From NCBI RefSeq assembly GCF_021602155.1, contig NZ_BQHY01000006.1, forward strand, positions 1 through 64,000: a DNA stretch of 64,000 nucleotides, read 5' to 3'. The notes below the pieces were generated by a model. That model was given only the letters and a program-made list of their open reading frames with translations, ran no database searches and was not told the DNA's origin. The first letter of the stretch is position 1. Each line of letters starts with the position of its first letter. Source of the DNA: Pseudomonas parakoreensis (GTDB lineage Bacteria; Pseudomonadota; Gammaproteobacteria; Pseudomonadales; Pseudomonadaceae). The translations under genes were made by a program, and so were the position numbers. Positions 18,890 through 29,654 of the stretch are shown here, in pieces.

Positions 18890-20061
18890 CAGCCTTGCCA
18901 GCTCTTCAAGCCACGAGCGATGCGTTCCACCGCTTCCTGTAAGCGTGGGAGGTTTTGCGTGTAAGCAAAACGCACATGATGGCCCGCTTGATAACGACCG
19001 AAATCCAGCCCCGGGGTAAAGGCAACGTGCTCGGTTTCGAGGAAATGCCGGCAGAACGCGAAGGCATCACCGCCGAACTGGCTGATATCGGCATACAAGT
19101 AGAACGCACCTTCAGGTTCGACGGCGATATTGAAACCCAACTCGCGCAACGCCGGCAGGAGGAAGTCGCGACGGCGGCCAAATTCGGCGCGGCGCTCTTC
19201 GAGAATGCTGATGGTGTCCGACTCGAAACAGGCCAGTGCGGCATGCTGCGCCATGCTCGGCGCGCTGATATAGAGATTCTGCGCGAGTTTTTCCAGCTCA
19301 CTGACGGCCGCATCCGGTGCCACCAGCCAGCCGAGACGCCAACCGGTCATGCCGAAATATTTGGAGAAGCTGTTGAGGACAAAGGCGCTGTCATCGACTT
19401 CCAGCACGCTGGCGGCATCGGTGCCGTAAGTCAGGCCATGATAAATCTCGTCCACCACCAGATGGCCGTGCCGCGCCTTGATCGCTGTGGATAATCCGGC
19501 CAGTTCGTCGCGGGTCAGGAGGGTGCCGGTCGGATTGGCAGGCGAAGCCACCAACGCACCAACGCTGTCGTGATCCCAATGCCGCGCCACCAGATCCGGG
19601 GTCAGTTGATAGCGCACCTCCGGCCCGACCGGAACCAGTTGTGCCGCGCCTTCAACCAGACGCAGGAAGTGCCGGTTGCACGGGTAGCCCGGATCCGCCA
19701 GCAGCCAGTGTTTGCCCGGATCGACCAGCAAGGCGCTGGCCAGCAACAGCGCGCCGGAGCCACCCGGCGTGATCAGGATCCTTCGCGGATCAATGTTCAA
19801 GCCGTAGCGCGTTTGATAAAACCCGGAGATCGCTTCGCGCAATTGAGGAATGCCCCGCGCCGCGGTGTAGCGAGTCTTGCCCGCCGTCAGCGCCGCTTGC
19901 CCGGCGCGGATGATCGGTTCGGCTGTGGTGAAGTCCGGCTCGCCGATTTCCAGGTGGATCACATCGTGACCTTCGGCCTGCAGTTCATTGGCCCGCGCCA
20001 GCAGCGCCATCACATGGAACGGTTCGATCGCACGACTGCGCGCACTGTAGGGCTGAGCCAT
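18889..20061 (-). CDS. PLP-dependent aminotransferase, class I/II (AspC/AlaA-like)
   Basis: This 390-residue enzyme of the aspartate-aminotransferase fold has the PLP-lysine motif [15 protein letters not shown] at about residue 230. The substrate-binding Arg near the C-terminus is in the HVRFAYTQN region, and HLEIGEPDF is at the N-terminus. The substrate is not determined by sequence; alanine, aspartate or aromatic amino acids are possible. It is upstream of and coupled to sfsA. The 334-base gap to dksA should hold its promoter. Confidence 0.92.
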   Translation of the reverse strand: MAQPYSARSRAIEPFHVMALLARANELQAEGHDVIHLEIGEPDFTTAEPIIRAGQAALTAGKTRYTAARGIPQLREAISGFYQTRYGLNIDPRRILITPGGSGALLLASALLVDPGKHWLLADPGYPCNRHFLRLVEGAAQLVPVGPEVRYQLTPDLVARHWDHDSVGALVASPANPTGTLLTRDELAGLSTAIKARHGHLVVDEIYHGLTYGTDAASVLEVDDSAFVLNSFSKYFGMTGWRLGWLVAPDAAVSELEKLAQNLYISAPSMAQHAALACFESDTISILEERRAEFGRRRDFLLPALRELGFNIAVEPEGAFYLYADISQFGGDAFAFCRHFLETEHVAFTPGLDFGRYQAGHHVRFAYTQNLPRLQEAVERIARGLKSWQG

Positions 20062-20395
20062 TGGTTTTCCTTCGACGGGGAAAAAGAGACGATTCTACCT
20101 GTCTGCCGGAACGAGCGAGAACCCGTCGCGGTCACAGCCTCAAGAACGCTGGACTGTAACGATATGCGCGTACGCTCCAGGATTGACTAAAATCAGAGAT
20201 TGATCAGGCCTCCATCACTGTCAGACATGACTTGCCAAACTTCTGCAAGCGCCGCCCGCCGGGGCCTCGACATCCGGGAGTAGCGCAGGCCGAATTGATC
20301 TGGTAAGTTCGCCCGCTTGCAGCCGCAGGGCCGGCAGGTGTCGGTGATGGAGCAATCCTGCGCAATGGATTACAAGAGTAGAGGCGGTCCATTTC
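20062..20395. other. Non-coding region between the aminotransferase gene and dksA
   Basis: This 334-base divergent region contains a TAGAAT-like -10 on the minus strand (near 20092-20097) and an AGAGGCGG ribosome site for dksA. I see no convincing -35 and no gene. Confidence 0.4.
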
Positions 20396-20839
20396 ATGCC
20401 CACCCAAGCAAAGCAACAGGCAAGTCAGACACTCAGCGGTTTCGAACCCTACGTCCCGAAAGCGGGCGAAGAGTACATGGGCGCTCCAATGCGCGCGCAC
20501 TTCACCAAGATCCTGACCAAGTGGAAACTGGACTTGATGCAGGAAGTCGACCGCACTGTTGATCACATGAAAGACGAAGCGGCCAACTTTCCTGATCCGG
20601 CCGATCGTGCCAGTCAGGAAGAAGAGTTCGCCCTCGAGCTGCGCGCCCGCGACCGCGAGCGCAAACTGATCAAGAAGATCGACAAGACCCTGCAACTGAT
20701 CGAAGACGAAGAGTACGGCTGGTGCGACTCTTGCGGGATCGAGATCGGCGTCAAGCGTCTTGAAGCCCGTCCGACTGCCGACATGTGCGTCGACTGCAAG
20801 AACCTGGCGGAAATCAAGGAAAAGCAGGTCGGCAAGTAA
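20396..20839 (+). CDS. dksA: DksA, RNA-polymerase-binding stringent-response factor
   Basis: This 147-residue protein enters the RNA polymerase secondary channel and, with ppGpp, represses rRNA promoters and activates amino-acid genes. The coiled-coil spans about residues 35-105, with the tip acidic residues in DPADRAS. A four-cysteine zinc finger is formed by Cys110, Cys113, Cys131 and Cys134 (CDSCG...CVDCK), as in canonical zinc-type DksA. Length is normal. It is monocistronic, with a strong terminator just after the stop. Confidence 0.97.
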   Translation: MPTQAKQQASQTLSGFEPYVPKAGEEYMGAPMRAHFTKILTKWKLDLMQEVDRTVDHMKDEAANFPDPADRASQEEEFALELRARDRERKLIKKIDKTLQLIEDEEYGWCDSCGIEIGVKRLEARPTADMCVDCKNLAEIKEKQVGK

Positions 20840-20852
20840 TCTCGACCTGAAC

Positions 20853-20885
20853 GAAAAACGGAGCGTGCGAACGCTCCGTTTTTGT
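20853..20885 (+). terminator. Intrinsic terminator of dksA
   Basis: A 9-bp stem ACGGAGCGT/ACGCTCCGT with loop GCGA is followed by TTTTTG, 18 bases after the stop codon. Confidence 0.95.
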
Positions 20886-20901
20886 TTCTGCCTTTTGCCC
20901 T

Positions 20902-20989
20902 TGTGGGAGCGAGCCTGCTCGCGAAAGCGGTGTGTCATTCAACATTTAATCGTCTGACATCAAGCTTTCGCGAGCAGGCTCGCTCCCAC
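20902..20989. repeat. REP inverted pair (GTGGGAGCGAGCC family)
   Basis: Arms TGTGGGAGCGAGCCTGCTCG and their complement flank a spacer of about 40 bases. It lies between the dksA terminator and gluQRS. Confidence 0.93.
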
Positions 20990-21029
20990 CCGTTGACCTG
21001 CGTATCGCCTGAAAAGTAGCTTCGTTTCC

Positions 21030-21926
21030 ATGACAGCCAAAATCTCCCCCGCCTACATCGGCCGCTTCGCCCCCACCCCCAGTGGCCACCTGCACTTCGG
21101 CTCACTGGTGGCGGCGCTCGCTTCTTATCTGGATGCCCGCTCGGTGAATGGCCGCTGGCTGGTGCGCATGGAAGATCTCGATCCGCCCCGCGAAGAACCG
21201 GGCGCGCAGGCGGCGATTCTCAAGGCGCTGGAAAGTTACGGCTTCGAGTGGGACGGTGAGATGGTACGCCAGAGTGACCGCCACGCCGCCTACGCCGAAG
21301 TGCTCGACAGCCTGTTCAACCATGGCCTGGCCTACGCCTGCACCTGCTCGCGCAAGCAGCTGGAGCCGTATCACGGGATTTATCCGGGCTTGTGCCGCAA
21401 TGCCGGTCATGGACAGCAAGATGCGGCGATCCGCCTGCGCGTGCCGGAACTGGAATACCACTTTATCGATCGGGTGCAGGGCGAGTTGCGCCAGCATCTG
21501 GGCCGTGAAGTGGGAGATTTCGTGATTCGCCGCCGCGACGGTCTCTACGCCTACCAACTGGCGGTGGTGCTGGATGACGCCTGGCAAGGCATCACCGACA
21601 TCGTGCGCGGTGCCGACCTGCTCGACTCCACGCCACGCCAGCTCTACCTGCAAGAACTGCTGGGCCTGCGTCAGCCGCGCTATCTGCACCTGCCACTGAT
21701 TACGCAGCCGGACGGCAACAAGCTCGGCAAATCCTACCGTTCGCCGCCGCTTGAGGCCGATCAGGCCACGCCGCTGCTGTTGCGAGCCTTGCGTGCGCTG
21801 GGGCAAAACCCCGGTGCCGAACTGGCCCATGCCACGCCCGAGGAATTGCTCAAATGGGGCGCAGCCCACTGGGATGCATCGAAGATCCCGCGCACACTGA
21901 CGTTGCCCGAGGCGCAACTGCAATGA
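21030..21926 (+). CDS. gluQ: Glutamyl-Q tRNA(Asp) synthetase
   Basis: This 298-residue GluQRS attaches glutamate to the queuosine base of tRNA-Asp. It corresponds to the catalytic half of glutamyl-tRNA synthetase without the anticodon-binding domain. The HIGH-like motif is PTPSGHLHFGS (about residue 12), and the KMSKS-like motif is NKLGKSYRS. A zinc site uses cysteines in CTCSRKQLEPYHGIYPGLC. Gene order after dksA is the usual one in proteobacteria. Confidence 0.96.
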   Translation: MTAKISPAYIGRFAPTPSGHLHFGSLVAALASYLDARSVNGRWLVRMEDLDPPREEPGAQAAILKALESYGFEWDGEMVRQSDRHAAYAEVLDSLFNHGLAYACTCSRKQLEPYHGIYPGLCRNAGHGQQDAAIRLRVPELEYHFIDRVQGELRQHLGREVGDFVIRRRDGLYAYQLAVVLDDAWQGITDIVRGADLLDSTPRQLYLQELLGLRQPRYLHLPLITQPDGNKLGKSYRSPPLEADQATPLLLRALRALGQNPGAELAHATPEELLKWGAAHWDASKIPRTLTLPEAQLQ

Positions 21927-22003
21927 CGACACTTGCAGTGGCGCGCCCATCCGTTACCATCGCCGCACGTTTTCGGGCACGCGCATAAAAAAGAGAGGCC
22001 GGG

Positions 22004-22180
22004 ATGTACATCTATCGCTTGGTCCTGCTTCTGGTCGTGGGAATCTATCTGTTTTCGCCAGCCATCATGGATTGGTGGATCGACGCCACGGGCGCCTGGT
22101 ATCGGCCGTATCTGCTGTGGTTGATCCTGATTGTCGTGACCTTCATCCTGCAGAGCCAAAAAGATGCCGATGAGCTTTAG
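22004..22180 (+). CDS. cbrX: CbrX-like small membrane protein upstream of cbrA
   Basis: This 58-residue protein has two hydrophobic segments (about 4-22 and 36-50) separated by WWIDATGAWYRPY, so it is probably a two-pass inner-membrane microprotein. The start is the ATG behind AGAGAGGC. Its 3' end overlaps the cbrA start by 17 bases in another frame, which implies translational coupling. From memory, an ORF in this position has been named cbrX in P. putida; the biochemical role is not clear to me. Confidence 0.8.
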   Translation: MYIYRLVLLLVVGIYLFSPAIMDWWIDATGAWYRPYLLWLILIVVTFILQSQKDADEL

Positions 22181-25118
22181 CCTGACCCAGATGATCCTGA
22201 TCAGCGCCGCGTACCTGGCGGTGCTGTTCGGCGTTGCCTGGATCAGCGAACGGGGCATGATCCCGCGGGCGATCATTCGCCACCCGCTGACCTACACCCT
22301 GTCGCTGGGGGTCTACGCCAGTGCCTGGGCGTTTTACGGCACGGTGGGGCTGGCCTATCAGTATGGCTACGGCTTTCTGTCCAGCTACCTCGGGGTGTCT
22401 GGTGCGTTTCTGCTCGCACCGGTGCTGCTGTATCCGATCCTGAAAATCACCCGCACCTATCAATTGTCGTCGCTGGCGGATCTGTTCGCGTTCCGCTTTC
22501 GCAGCACCTGGGCCGGCGCGCTGACCACGATCTTCATGTTGATCGGCGTGCTGCCGCTGCTGGCGTTGCAGATTCAGGCGGTAGCCGATTCGATTGGCAT
22601 CCTCACTGGCGAGCCGATCCAGAGCCGCGTCGCGCTGGCGTTCTGTGCGCTGATCATTCTGTTCACGATTTTCTTCGGTTCCCGGCATATCGCCACTCGC
22701 GAGAAACACGAAGGGCTGGTGTTCGCGATTGCCTTCGAATCGGTGATCAAACTGATCGCCCTCGGCGGCGTCGGTCTGTATGCGCTGTACGGCGTGTTCG
22801 ATGGCCCGCAACAACTCGAACTGTGGCTGCTGCAAAACCAGACCGCCCTCGCCGCCCTGCACACGCCGCTGCAGGAAGGACCATGGCGCACGCTGTTACT
22901 GGTGTTTTTCGCCTCGGCGATCGTGATGCCGCACATGTATCACATGACCTTTACCGAGAACCTCAACCCGCGCTCGCTGGTCAGCGCCAGCTGGGGCCTG
23001 CCGCTGTTCCTGTTGCTGATGAGCCTGGCGGTGCCGTTGATCCTGTGGGCCGGCCTGAAGCTCGGCGCCACCACCGACCCGGAATATTTCACCCTCGGCA
23101 TCGGCATCGCCGCCAACAGCAAACCGCTGGCCTTGCTGGCGTACGTCGGCGGGCTATCGGCCGCCAGTGGCCTGATCATCGTCACCACCCTGGCCCTGTC
23201 GGGCATGGCGCTGAACCACCTGGTGCTGCCGCTCTATCAGCCGCCGGCCGAAGGCAACATCTATCGCTGGCTGAAGTGGACGCGTCGGGCGCTGATCGTC
23301 GCGATCATCATGGCCGGTTTCTGCTTCTACCTGATGCTCGGCGCCGGGCAGGATCTGGCCAACCTCGGCATCGTCGCTTTCGTCGCCACGCTGCAGTTCC
23401 TGCCCGGCGTGCTTTCGGTGCTGTACTGGCCGACCGCCAACCGGCGCGGCTTTATCGCCGGCCTGCTGGCGGGGATTGTGGTGTGGGTGGTGACCATGCT
23501 GTTGCCACTGGTCGGCAATCTGCAGGGTTTCTACATTCCCCTGCTGAACATGATTTACGTGCTGGACGACACCAGTTGGCACATGGCGGCGATCGCCTCG
23601 CTGGCAGCCAACGTATTGATGTTCACCCTGATCTCGCTGTTCACCAACGCCAGCCTCGAAGAAGCCAGCGCCGCCGAAGCCTGCGCGGTGGATAACGTGC
23701 GTCGTCCGCAACGCCGCGAACTGCATGCTGCTTCGCCCCAGGAGTTCGCCACGCAACTGGCCAAACCGCTGGGCGCCAAGGCGGCGCAGAAAGAAGTCGA
23801 GCAGGCCCTGCGCGACCTCTATCTGCCGTTCGACGAGCGCCGTCCTTATGCCTTGCGCCGCTTGCGCGACCGCATCGAAGCCAACCTCTCCGGCCTGATG
23901 GGCCCGAGCGTGGCGCAGGACATGGTCGAAACCTTCCTGCCGTACAAGGCCGGCGGCGAAAACTATGTGACCGAAGACATCCACTTCATCGAAAGCCGCC
24001 TCGAGGATTACCACTCGCGCCTCACCGGACTGGCCGCCGAACTCGACGCCCTGCGCCGCTACCACCGCCAGACCTTGCAGGAGTTGCCGATGGGCGTCTG
24101 CTCGCTGGCCAAGGATCAAGAGATCCTGATGTGGAACAAGGCCATGGAAGAACTCACCGGCATCGCTGCGCAACGGGTGGTCGGTTCACGCCTGAGCACC
24201 ATCGCCGATCCGTGGAAGCCATTGCTGCAAGGCTTCATCAACCTGCCCGACGAGCACTTGCACAAGCAGCACCTGGCTCTCGACGGCCAGACCCGCTGGC
24301 TCAATCTGCACAAAGCGGCGATCGACGAACCGTTGGCGCCGGGCAACAGTGGTCTGGTGCTGTTGGTGGAAGACCTGACCGAAACGCAGATGCTCGAAGA
24401 CAAACTGGTGCACTCCGAGCGCCTGGCGAGCATCGGTCGACTGGCGGCGGGTGTGGCCCATGAAATCGGCAACCCGATCACCGGCATCGCCTGTCTGGCG
24501 CAGAACCTGCGCGAAGAGCGCGAAGAAGACGGCGAACTGACGGAAATCAGCGGGCAGATCCTCGAACAGACCAAGCGCGTGTCGCGCATCGTGCAGTCGC
24601 TGATGAGCTTTGCCCACGCCGGCAGCCATCAGCACAGCGACGAACCGGTTTGTCTGGCCGAAGTCGCGCAGGATGCCATCGGTCTGCTGGCGCTGAACCG
24701 ACGCAACTTCGAAGTGCAGTTCTACAACCTGTGCGATCCGGATCACTGGGTCGAAGGCGATCCGCAGCGGCTCGCCCAAGTGCTGATCAATCTGCTCTCC
24801 AACGCCCGTGATGCCTCGCCTGCGGGCAGCGCCGTGCGGGTCAAGAGTGAAGCCGGCGAACACACGGTCGATCTGATCGTCGAAGACGAAGGCAGTGGTA
24901 TTCCGCAGAACATCATGGACCGATTGTTCGAACCTTTCTTCACCACCAAGGACCCGGGTGAAGGTACCGGTCTGGGCCTTGCACTGGTCTATTCCATCGT
25001 TGAAGAGCATTATGGACAAATCACCATCGACAGCCCGGCTGATGTACAGAGCCAGCGCGGCACCCGAATCCGGGTGACCTTACCGCGTCATGTCGAAGCG
25101 ACGTCCGCTGTGAACTGA
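22164..25118 (+). CDS. cbrA: CbrA, transporter-linked sensor histidine kinase for carbon/nitrogen balance
   Basis: CbrA has 984 residues. The N-terminal half is a sodium/solute symporter-like (SLC5) domain with about 13 membrane helices. It is followed by a cytoplasmic linker (about 530-620), a PAS domain near [12 protein letters not shown], then HisKA with phosphorylatable His766 (VAHEIGNP) and an HATPase domain ([24 protein letters not shown]). It phosphorylates CbrB and controls catabolite repression, and histidine uptake in some species. It starts at 22164, or two codons later. It overlaps the cbrX gene, and cbrB follows 22 bases after its stop. Confidence 0.97.
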   Translation: MPMSFSLTQMILISAAYLAVLFGVAWISERGMIPRAIIRHPLTYTLSLGVYASAWAFYGTVGLAYQYGYGFLSSYLGVSGAFLLAPVLLYPILKITRTYQLSSLADLFAFRFRSTWAGALTTIFMLIGVLPLLALQIQAVADSIGILTGEPIQSRVALAFCALIILFTIFFGSRHIATREKHEGLVFAIAFESVIKLIALGGVGLYALYGVFDGPQQLELWLLQNQTALAALHTPLQEGPWRTLLLVFFASAIVMPHMYHMTFTENLNPRSLVSASWGLPLFLLLMSLAVPLILWAGLKLGATTDPEYFTLGIGIAANSKPLALLAYVGGLSAASGLIIVTTLALSGMALNHLVLPLYQPPAEGNIYRWLKWTRRALIVAIIMAGFCFYLMLGAGQDLANLGIVAFVATLQFLPGVLSVLYWPTANRRGFIAGLLAGIVVWVVTMLLPLVGNLQGFYIPLLNMIYVLDDTSWHMAAIASLAANVLMFTLISLFTNASLEEASAAEACAVDNVRRPQRRELHAASPQEFATQLAKPLGAKAAQKEVEQALRDLYLPFDERRPYALRRLRDRIEANLSGLMGPSVAQDMVETFLPYKAGGENYVTEDIHFIESRLEDYHSRLTGLAAELDALRRYHRQTLQELPMGVCSLAKDQEILMWNKAMEELTGIAAQRVVGSRLSTIADPWKPLLQGFINLPDEHLHKQHLALDGQTRWLNLHKAAIDEPLAPGNSGLVLLVEDLTETQMLEDKLVHSERLASIGRLAAGVAHEIGNPITGIACLAQNLREEREEDGELTEISGQILEQTKRVSRIVQSLMSFAHAGSHQHSDEPVCLAEVAQDAIGLLALNRRNFEVQFYNLCDPDHWVEGDPQRLAQVLINLLSNARDASPAGSAVRVKSEAGEHTVDLIVEDEGSGIPQNIMDRLFEPFFTTKDPGEGTGLGLALVYSIVEEHYGQITIDSPADVQSQRGTRIRVTLPRHVEATSAVN

Positions 25119-25140
25119 GACCGTCGAGAGTATCGAATCA

Positions 25141-26577
<1,437 letters not shown>

Positions 26578-26578
26578 A

Positions 26579-26605
26579 CGTTACCTGTAGAGTGTGCGGG
26601 TAACG
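26579..26605 (+). promoter_or_regulatory. Candidate CbrB site 1 upstream of crcZ
   Basis: CGTTAC-N15-GTAACG differs by one base per half from the TGTTAC-N15-GTAACA pattern I recall for CbrB in P. putida. It overlaps the last bases of cbrB and lies about 150 bases upstream of the sigma-54 promoter. Confidence 0.55.
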
Positions 26606-26624
26606 CTTGAAGACGTGAAAAAAC

Positions 26625-26650
26625 TGTTACCTCAGCTTTTTCACGTAACA
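26625..26650 (+). promoter_or_regulatory. Candidate CbrB site 2 upstream of crcZ
   Basis: TGTTAC-N14-GTAACA, a perfect pair of half sites, lies about 100 bases before the crcZ sigma-54 element. It is embedded in a larger inverted repeat ACGTGAAAAA/TTTTTCACGT (26613-26622 and 26637-26646). Confidence 0.65.
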
Positions 26651-26652
26651 GA

Positions 26653-26690
26653 AGCCGGGGTTATCGGTAACGAAACCCCGGCTTTTTTTC
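26653..26690 (+). terminator. Intrinsic terminator of cbrB
   Basis: A 10-bp stem AGCCGGGGTT/AACCCCGGCT is followed by TTTTTTT. It separates the cbrAB transcript from crcZ. Confidence 0.93.
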
Positions 26691-26747
26691 GCCCCGAGAA
26701 AACCGTTATATCGACCTAACCCCTTGTTTTATTGGGCTTGGCAAAAG

Positions 26748-26763
26748 TTGGCACGGCACCTGC
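26748..26763 (+). promoter_or_regulatory. Sigma-54 promoter of crcZ
   Basis: TTGGCACGGCACCTGC has the invariant GG (-24) and GC (-12) at the correct 10-base spacing. The start should be near 26775. Confidence 0.88.
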
Positions 26764-26774
26764 TATATGTTTGG

Positions 26775-27145
26775 TACAAGAACAATAACAAGCAATGCAC
26801 AAGACAATAAAAATAAGACGAATCGACTCACGCACAATAAAAACAAGACGGCGAGAGGCGCAGCTAACTGATTCTTTTGGAGAGGCGTTGTATTTGGGGC
26901 TAGCCCCACGACCAGGCCGAGAACAACAAAAACTGTCCTAAGACAGAGCCTGTACTGGTTGGATCGCAAGATCACTGCAACACAGCGACCAAAGCAATCC
27001 GTTTGCTCTTGACTCCCGATTGGGAGGGTCATGAAGGAAAAGCTTCATGACGAGGGCACTCAACAAAAACAAGAAGCCCGAATCAATAATAAAAAGAGCA
27101 CGCAACTACTTCTTGGGGAGCTTCGGCTCCCCTTGTAGTTTCTGT
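26775..27145 (+). ncRNA. crcZ: CrcZ, Hfq/Crc-titrating small RNA
   Basis: CrcZ sequesters Hfq (with Crc) and so relieves catabolite repression. The region is non-coding and A-rich, with at least five CA motifs of the AANAANAA type, near 26780, 26803, 26835, 26922, 27062 and 27085. It starts downstream of the sigma-54 promoter. The 3' hairpin GGGGAGC/GCTCCCC (27115-27132) is followed by a T-rich stretch. The length of about 370 bases fits CrcZ. Position between cbrB and pcnB is the conserved locus. The exact ends are inferred. Confidence 0.93.
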
Positions 27146-27311
27146 CTTTCGGCAAAAACCTCCGTTTCGACCCTGCCCGATGCCTGTAGCCTGCGGCTTG
27201 CAGCGCAAATCTGCTGCGTCCTACACCATCCCCCGACTAAATGCTAGAATCTGCGCCCATCATGCGGTCATTCTTTGGTATGGCCGAACATTCCTTCAAA
27301 CAGTGCATCCC

Positions 27312-28712
27312 ATGCTGAAGAAGCTGTTCCAGTCATTCCGAACACCCGTGCGTCGTACGCAACACATCCGCAGCACTCCTGAAGTGCTCAACAGCGGCCA
27401 ACATTCGCTGCAAAAGGGGCAATTCAGCCGCTATGCGGTGAATATCGTCGAACGCTTGCAGGGCGCCGGTTACCAGGCCTATCTGGTCGGCGGTTGCGTG
27501 CGTGACATGCTCCTGGGCATCACGCCCAAGGATTTCGACGTCGCCACCAGCGCTACCCCCGAGCAAGTCCGAGCCGAATTCCGCAATGCGCGGATCATCG
27601 GTCGCCGCTTCAAGCTGGTGCATATCCATTTCGGTCGCGAAATCATCGAAGTCGCGACCTTCCGTGCCAATCACCCGGTCAATGAAGACGACGAAGACAG
27701 CAACCAGTCTTCGCGCAACGAGAGCGGGCGGATTCTGCGCGACAACGTCTACGGCACTCTGGAAGAAGACGCGCAACGCCGCGACTTCACCATCAACGCT
27801 TTGTATTACGATCCGGTCAGTGAGCGCATTCTCGATTACGCCAACGGCGTGCACGACATCCGCAATCACCTGATCCGGTTGATCGGCGATCCGAAGCAGC
27901 GTTACCAGGAAGATCCGGTGCGCATGCTGCGGGCCGTGCGTTTCGCTGCCAAGCTGAATTTCGGCATCGAGAAGCACACCGTGCAGCCGATCCGCGACCT
28001 GGCGCCGATGCTGCGCGAGATCCCGTCGGCCCGTCTGTTCGAGGAAGTGCTCAAGCTGTTCCTCTCCGGCCACGGCGCGATCACCTTCGAGATGCTGGTC
28101 GATCTGCAACTGTTTGCCCCACTGTTCCCGGCCAGTGCCGACGCACTGGAATACAACCCGGAATACACCCACACGTTGATCAGCGAAGCGCTGACCAACA
28201 CCGACCTGCGCATAAAACAGAACAAACCGGTCACACCGGCGTTCCTGTTTGCCGCCCTGCTGTGGCCTGCCCTGCCGGCCCGCGTATTACGCCTGCAAGA
28301 GCGTGGCATGCCGCCGATCCCGGCCATGCAGGAAGCCGCGCATGAGCTGATCGCCGAACAGTGTCAGCGCATCGCCATTCCAAAGCGCTTCACCATGCCG
28401 ATCCGCGAAATCTGGGACATGCAGGAACGCCTGCCACGCCGCAGCGGCAAACGCGCCGACCTGCTGCTGGACAATCCACGTTTCCGCGCCGGTTACGACT
28501 TCCTGCTGCTGCGTGAAAGCGCTGGTGAGGAAACCGACGGCCTGGGCGAATGGTGGACGGATTATCAGGACGCCAACGACAGCGAACGCCGCGACATGAT
28601 CCGTGATCTCAGCGGCAAAGGTGATGACGCCAGCGGTGCGCCACGCAAACGTCGCCGCAGCAGTGGTTCCAAGCGCAAGCGCGCCGGGGCTTCAAGCTCG
28701 ACGGGCGAATAA
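27312..28712 (+). CDS. pcnB: Poly(A) polymerase I
   Basis: This 466-residue polynucleotide adenylyltransferase adds 3' poly(A) tails that promote RNA decay. The nucleotidyltransferase motif GGCVRDMLLG is followed by DFD (about residues 58-75), then the RNA-binding domain. The C-terminus is strongly basic (KRRRSSGSKRKR). I use the ATG at 27312, giving MLKKLFQSF; longer in-frame starts lie inside the crcZ-pcnB spacer and lack ribosome sites. folK starts three bases after the stop. Confidence 0.95.
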   Translation: MLKKLFQSFRTPVRRTQHIRSTPEVLNSGQHSLQKGQFSRYAVNIVERLQGAGYQAYLVGGCVRDMLLGITPKDFDVATSATPEQVRAEFRNARIIGRRFKLVHIHFGREIIEVATFRANHPVNEDDEDSNQSSRNESGRILRDNVYGTLEEDAQRRDFTINALYYDPVSERILDYANGVHDIRNHLIRLIGDPKQRYQEDPVRMLRAVRFAAKLNFGIEKHTVQPIRDLAPMLREIPSARLFEEVLKLFLSGHGAITFEMLVDLQLFAPLFPASADALEYNPEYTHTLISEALTNTDLRIKQNKPVTPAFLFAALLWPALPARVLRLQERGMPPIPAMQEAAHELIAEQCQRIAIPKRFTMPIREIWDMQERLPRRSGKRADLLLDNPRFRAGYDFLLLRESAGEETDGLGEWWTDYQDANDSERRDMIRDLSGKGDDASGAPRKRRRSSGSKRKRAGASSSTGE

Positions 28713-28715
28713 GGC

Positions 28716-29201
28716 ATGGAACGCATCTACATCGGTCTGGGCAGCAACCTCGCTGACCCGGCCGAACAATTGCGCAGCGCGCTCAATGCGCTGGGGCAAT
28801 TGCCGCAGACTTCCCTTGCTGGTGTTTCGGCGTTCTATCAGAGCGATTCACTGCTGCCGGGGCAACCGCGTTACACCAACGCGGTCGCTGCCCTCGACAG
28901 TGATCTCGCGCCGCTCGACCTGCTCGATGCCCTGCAAACCATCGAAAACGATCAAGGTCGGGAGCGCCTGGAGCGCTGGGGGCCGCGTACGCTGGATCTG
29001 GATATCCTGTTGTTCGGTGATCGCCTGATCGACGAGCCGCGCCTGAAAGTCCCGCACTACCAGATTCAGGAGCGTGCGTTCGTACTCTATCCTCTGGCCG
29101 AACTGGCACCCAAGGATCTGCGCCTGGCCGATGGCCGCACATTGGCTGACCTGCTCGCCGCCTGCCCGTTCGTCGGCCTCGAACGCCTCTCCCACGCCTG
29201 A
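28716..29201 (+). CDS. folK: 2-amino-4-hydroxy-6-hydroxymethyldihydropteridine pyrophosphokinase
   Basis: This 161-residue HPPK transfers pyrophosphate from ATP to hydroxymethyldihydropterin in folate synthesis. It starts MERIYIGLGSNL, and its active-site signature is RWGPRTLDLDILLFG (about residues 87-101), with the metal-binding Asp pair DLD. It is three bases downstream of pcnB, so it is co-transcribed, as in other pseudomonads. A repeat element and the panB promoter follow. Confidence 0.97.
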   Translation: MERIYIGLGSNLADPAEQLRSALNALGQLPQTSLAGVSAFYQSDSLLPGQPRYTNAVAALDSDLAPLDLLDALQTIENDQGRERLERWGPRTLDLDILLFGDRLIDEPRLKVPHYQIQERAFVLYPLAELAPKDLRLADGRTLADLLAACPFVGLERLSHA

Positions 29202-29230
29202 CGCAAATCTCCCCCTGTGGATGGGGCCTC

Positions 29231-29357
29231 TGTGGCGAGGGGATTTATCCCCGATCGGCTGCGCAGCAGTCGCAAAACCGGCTAATACGGTGTGACTGAT
29301 TAATGCGCCATTTAAGGGCCGCTTCGCAGCCCATCGGGGATAAATCCCCTCGCCACA
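29231..29357. repeat. Large inverted repeat (TGTGGCGAGGGGATTTATCC family)
   Basis: The arms begin TGTGGCGAGGGGATTTATCC and end in the exact complement, each extending into a second segment (GGCTGCGCAGC / GCTTCGCAGCC). The spacer is about 50 bases. This sequence type is a third REP-like family, distinct from the other two in this window. Confidence 0.88.
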
Positions 29358-29434
29358 AAAGCGATGTTCCGTGTTCGCTTTTTGTCGGACAAAAAACCTC
29401 CCAATCAGCCCCGCCGTGCCGCTGAATCGCATCA

Positions 29435-29474
29435 GTAACGCCGGTAACACTCCCCTCGTAACAATGCGGTAACA
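29435..29474 (+). promoter_or_regulatory. Four direct repeats of GTAAC upstream of panB
   Basis: GTAACG, GTAACA, GTAACA and GTAACA start at 29435, 29444, 29458 and 29469. They lie just before the candidate panB -35. GTAACA is also the half site at crcZ, so CbrB or an unrelated regulator might bind. Confidence 0.4.
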
Positions 29475-29481
29475 CACGCAA

Positions 29482-29510
29482 TTGACTTCCTAGGTTCTCC
29501 TCACGACTAT
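29482..29510 (+). promoter_or_regulatory. Candidate panB promoter
   Basis: TTGACT, a 17-base spacer and GACTAT at 29505-29510. The -10 is weak, so an activator at the GTAAC repeats directly upstream would make sense. Confidence 0.4.
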
Positions 29511-29654
29511 AGGCGTCCCGCTGCCGCCAACCCGGCACATACGGGCGCAATCCAGGCCTTATAAGCACGACAAAAGACCGTGCGCCTGAGTAGACGAAGA
29601 ATCACGCGCGTTACTCGCAGTAGTTTCCAGAGCGCCTGAACGAGGATTTTTTAC

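Larger units (their letters stand above)
29202..29654. other. Non-coding region between folK and panB
   Basis: This 453-base gap holds a large inverted repeat (29231-29357), a cluster of four GTAAC direct repeats and a candidate panB promoter. No gene is apparent. Confidence 0.6.

Noticed and set aside
27047-27247. A 66-codon frame inside crcZ and the following spacer
   Set aside because: It lies over the CA motifs and terminator hairpin of an RNA gene and has no conserved protein features.
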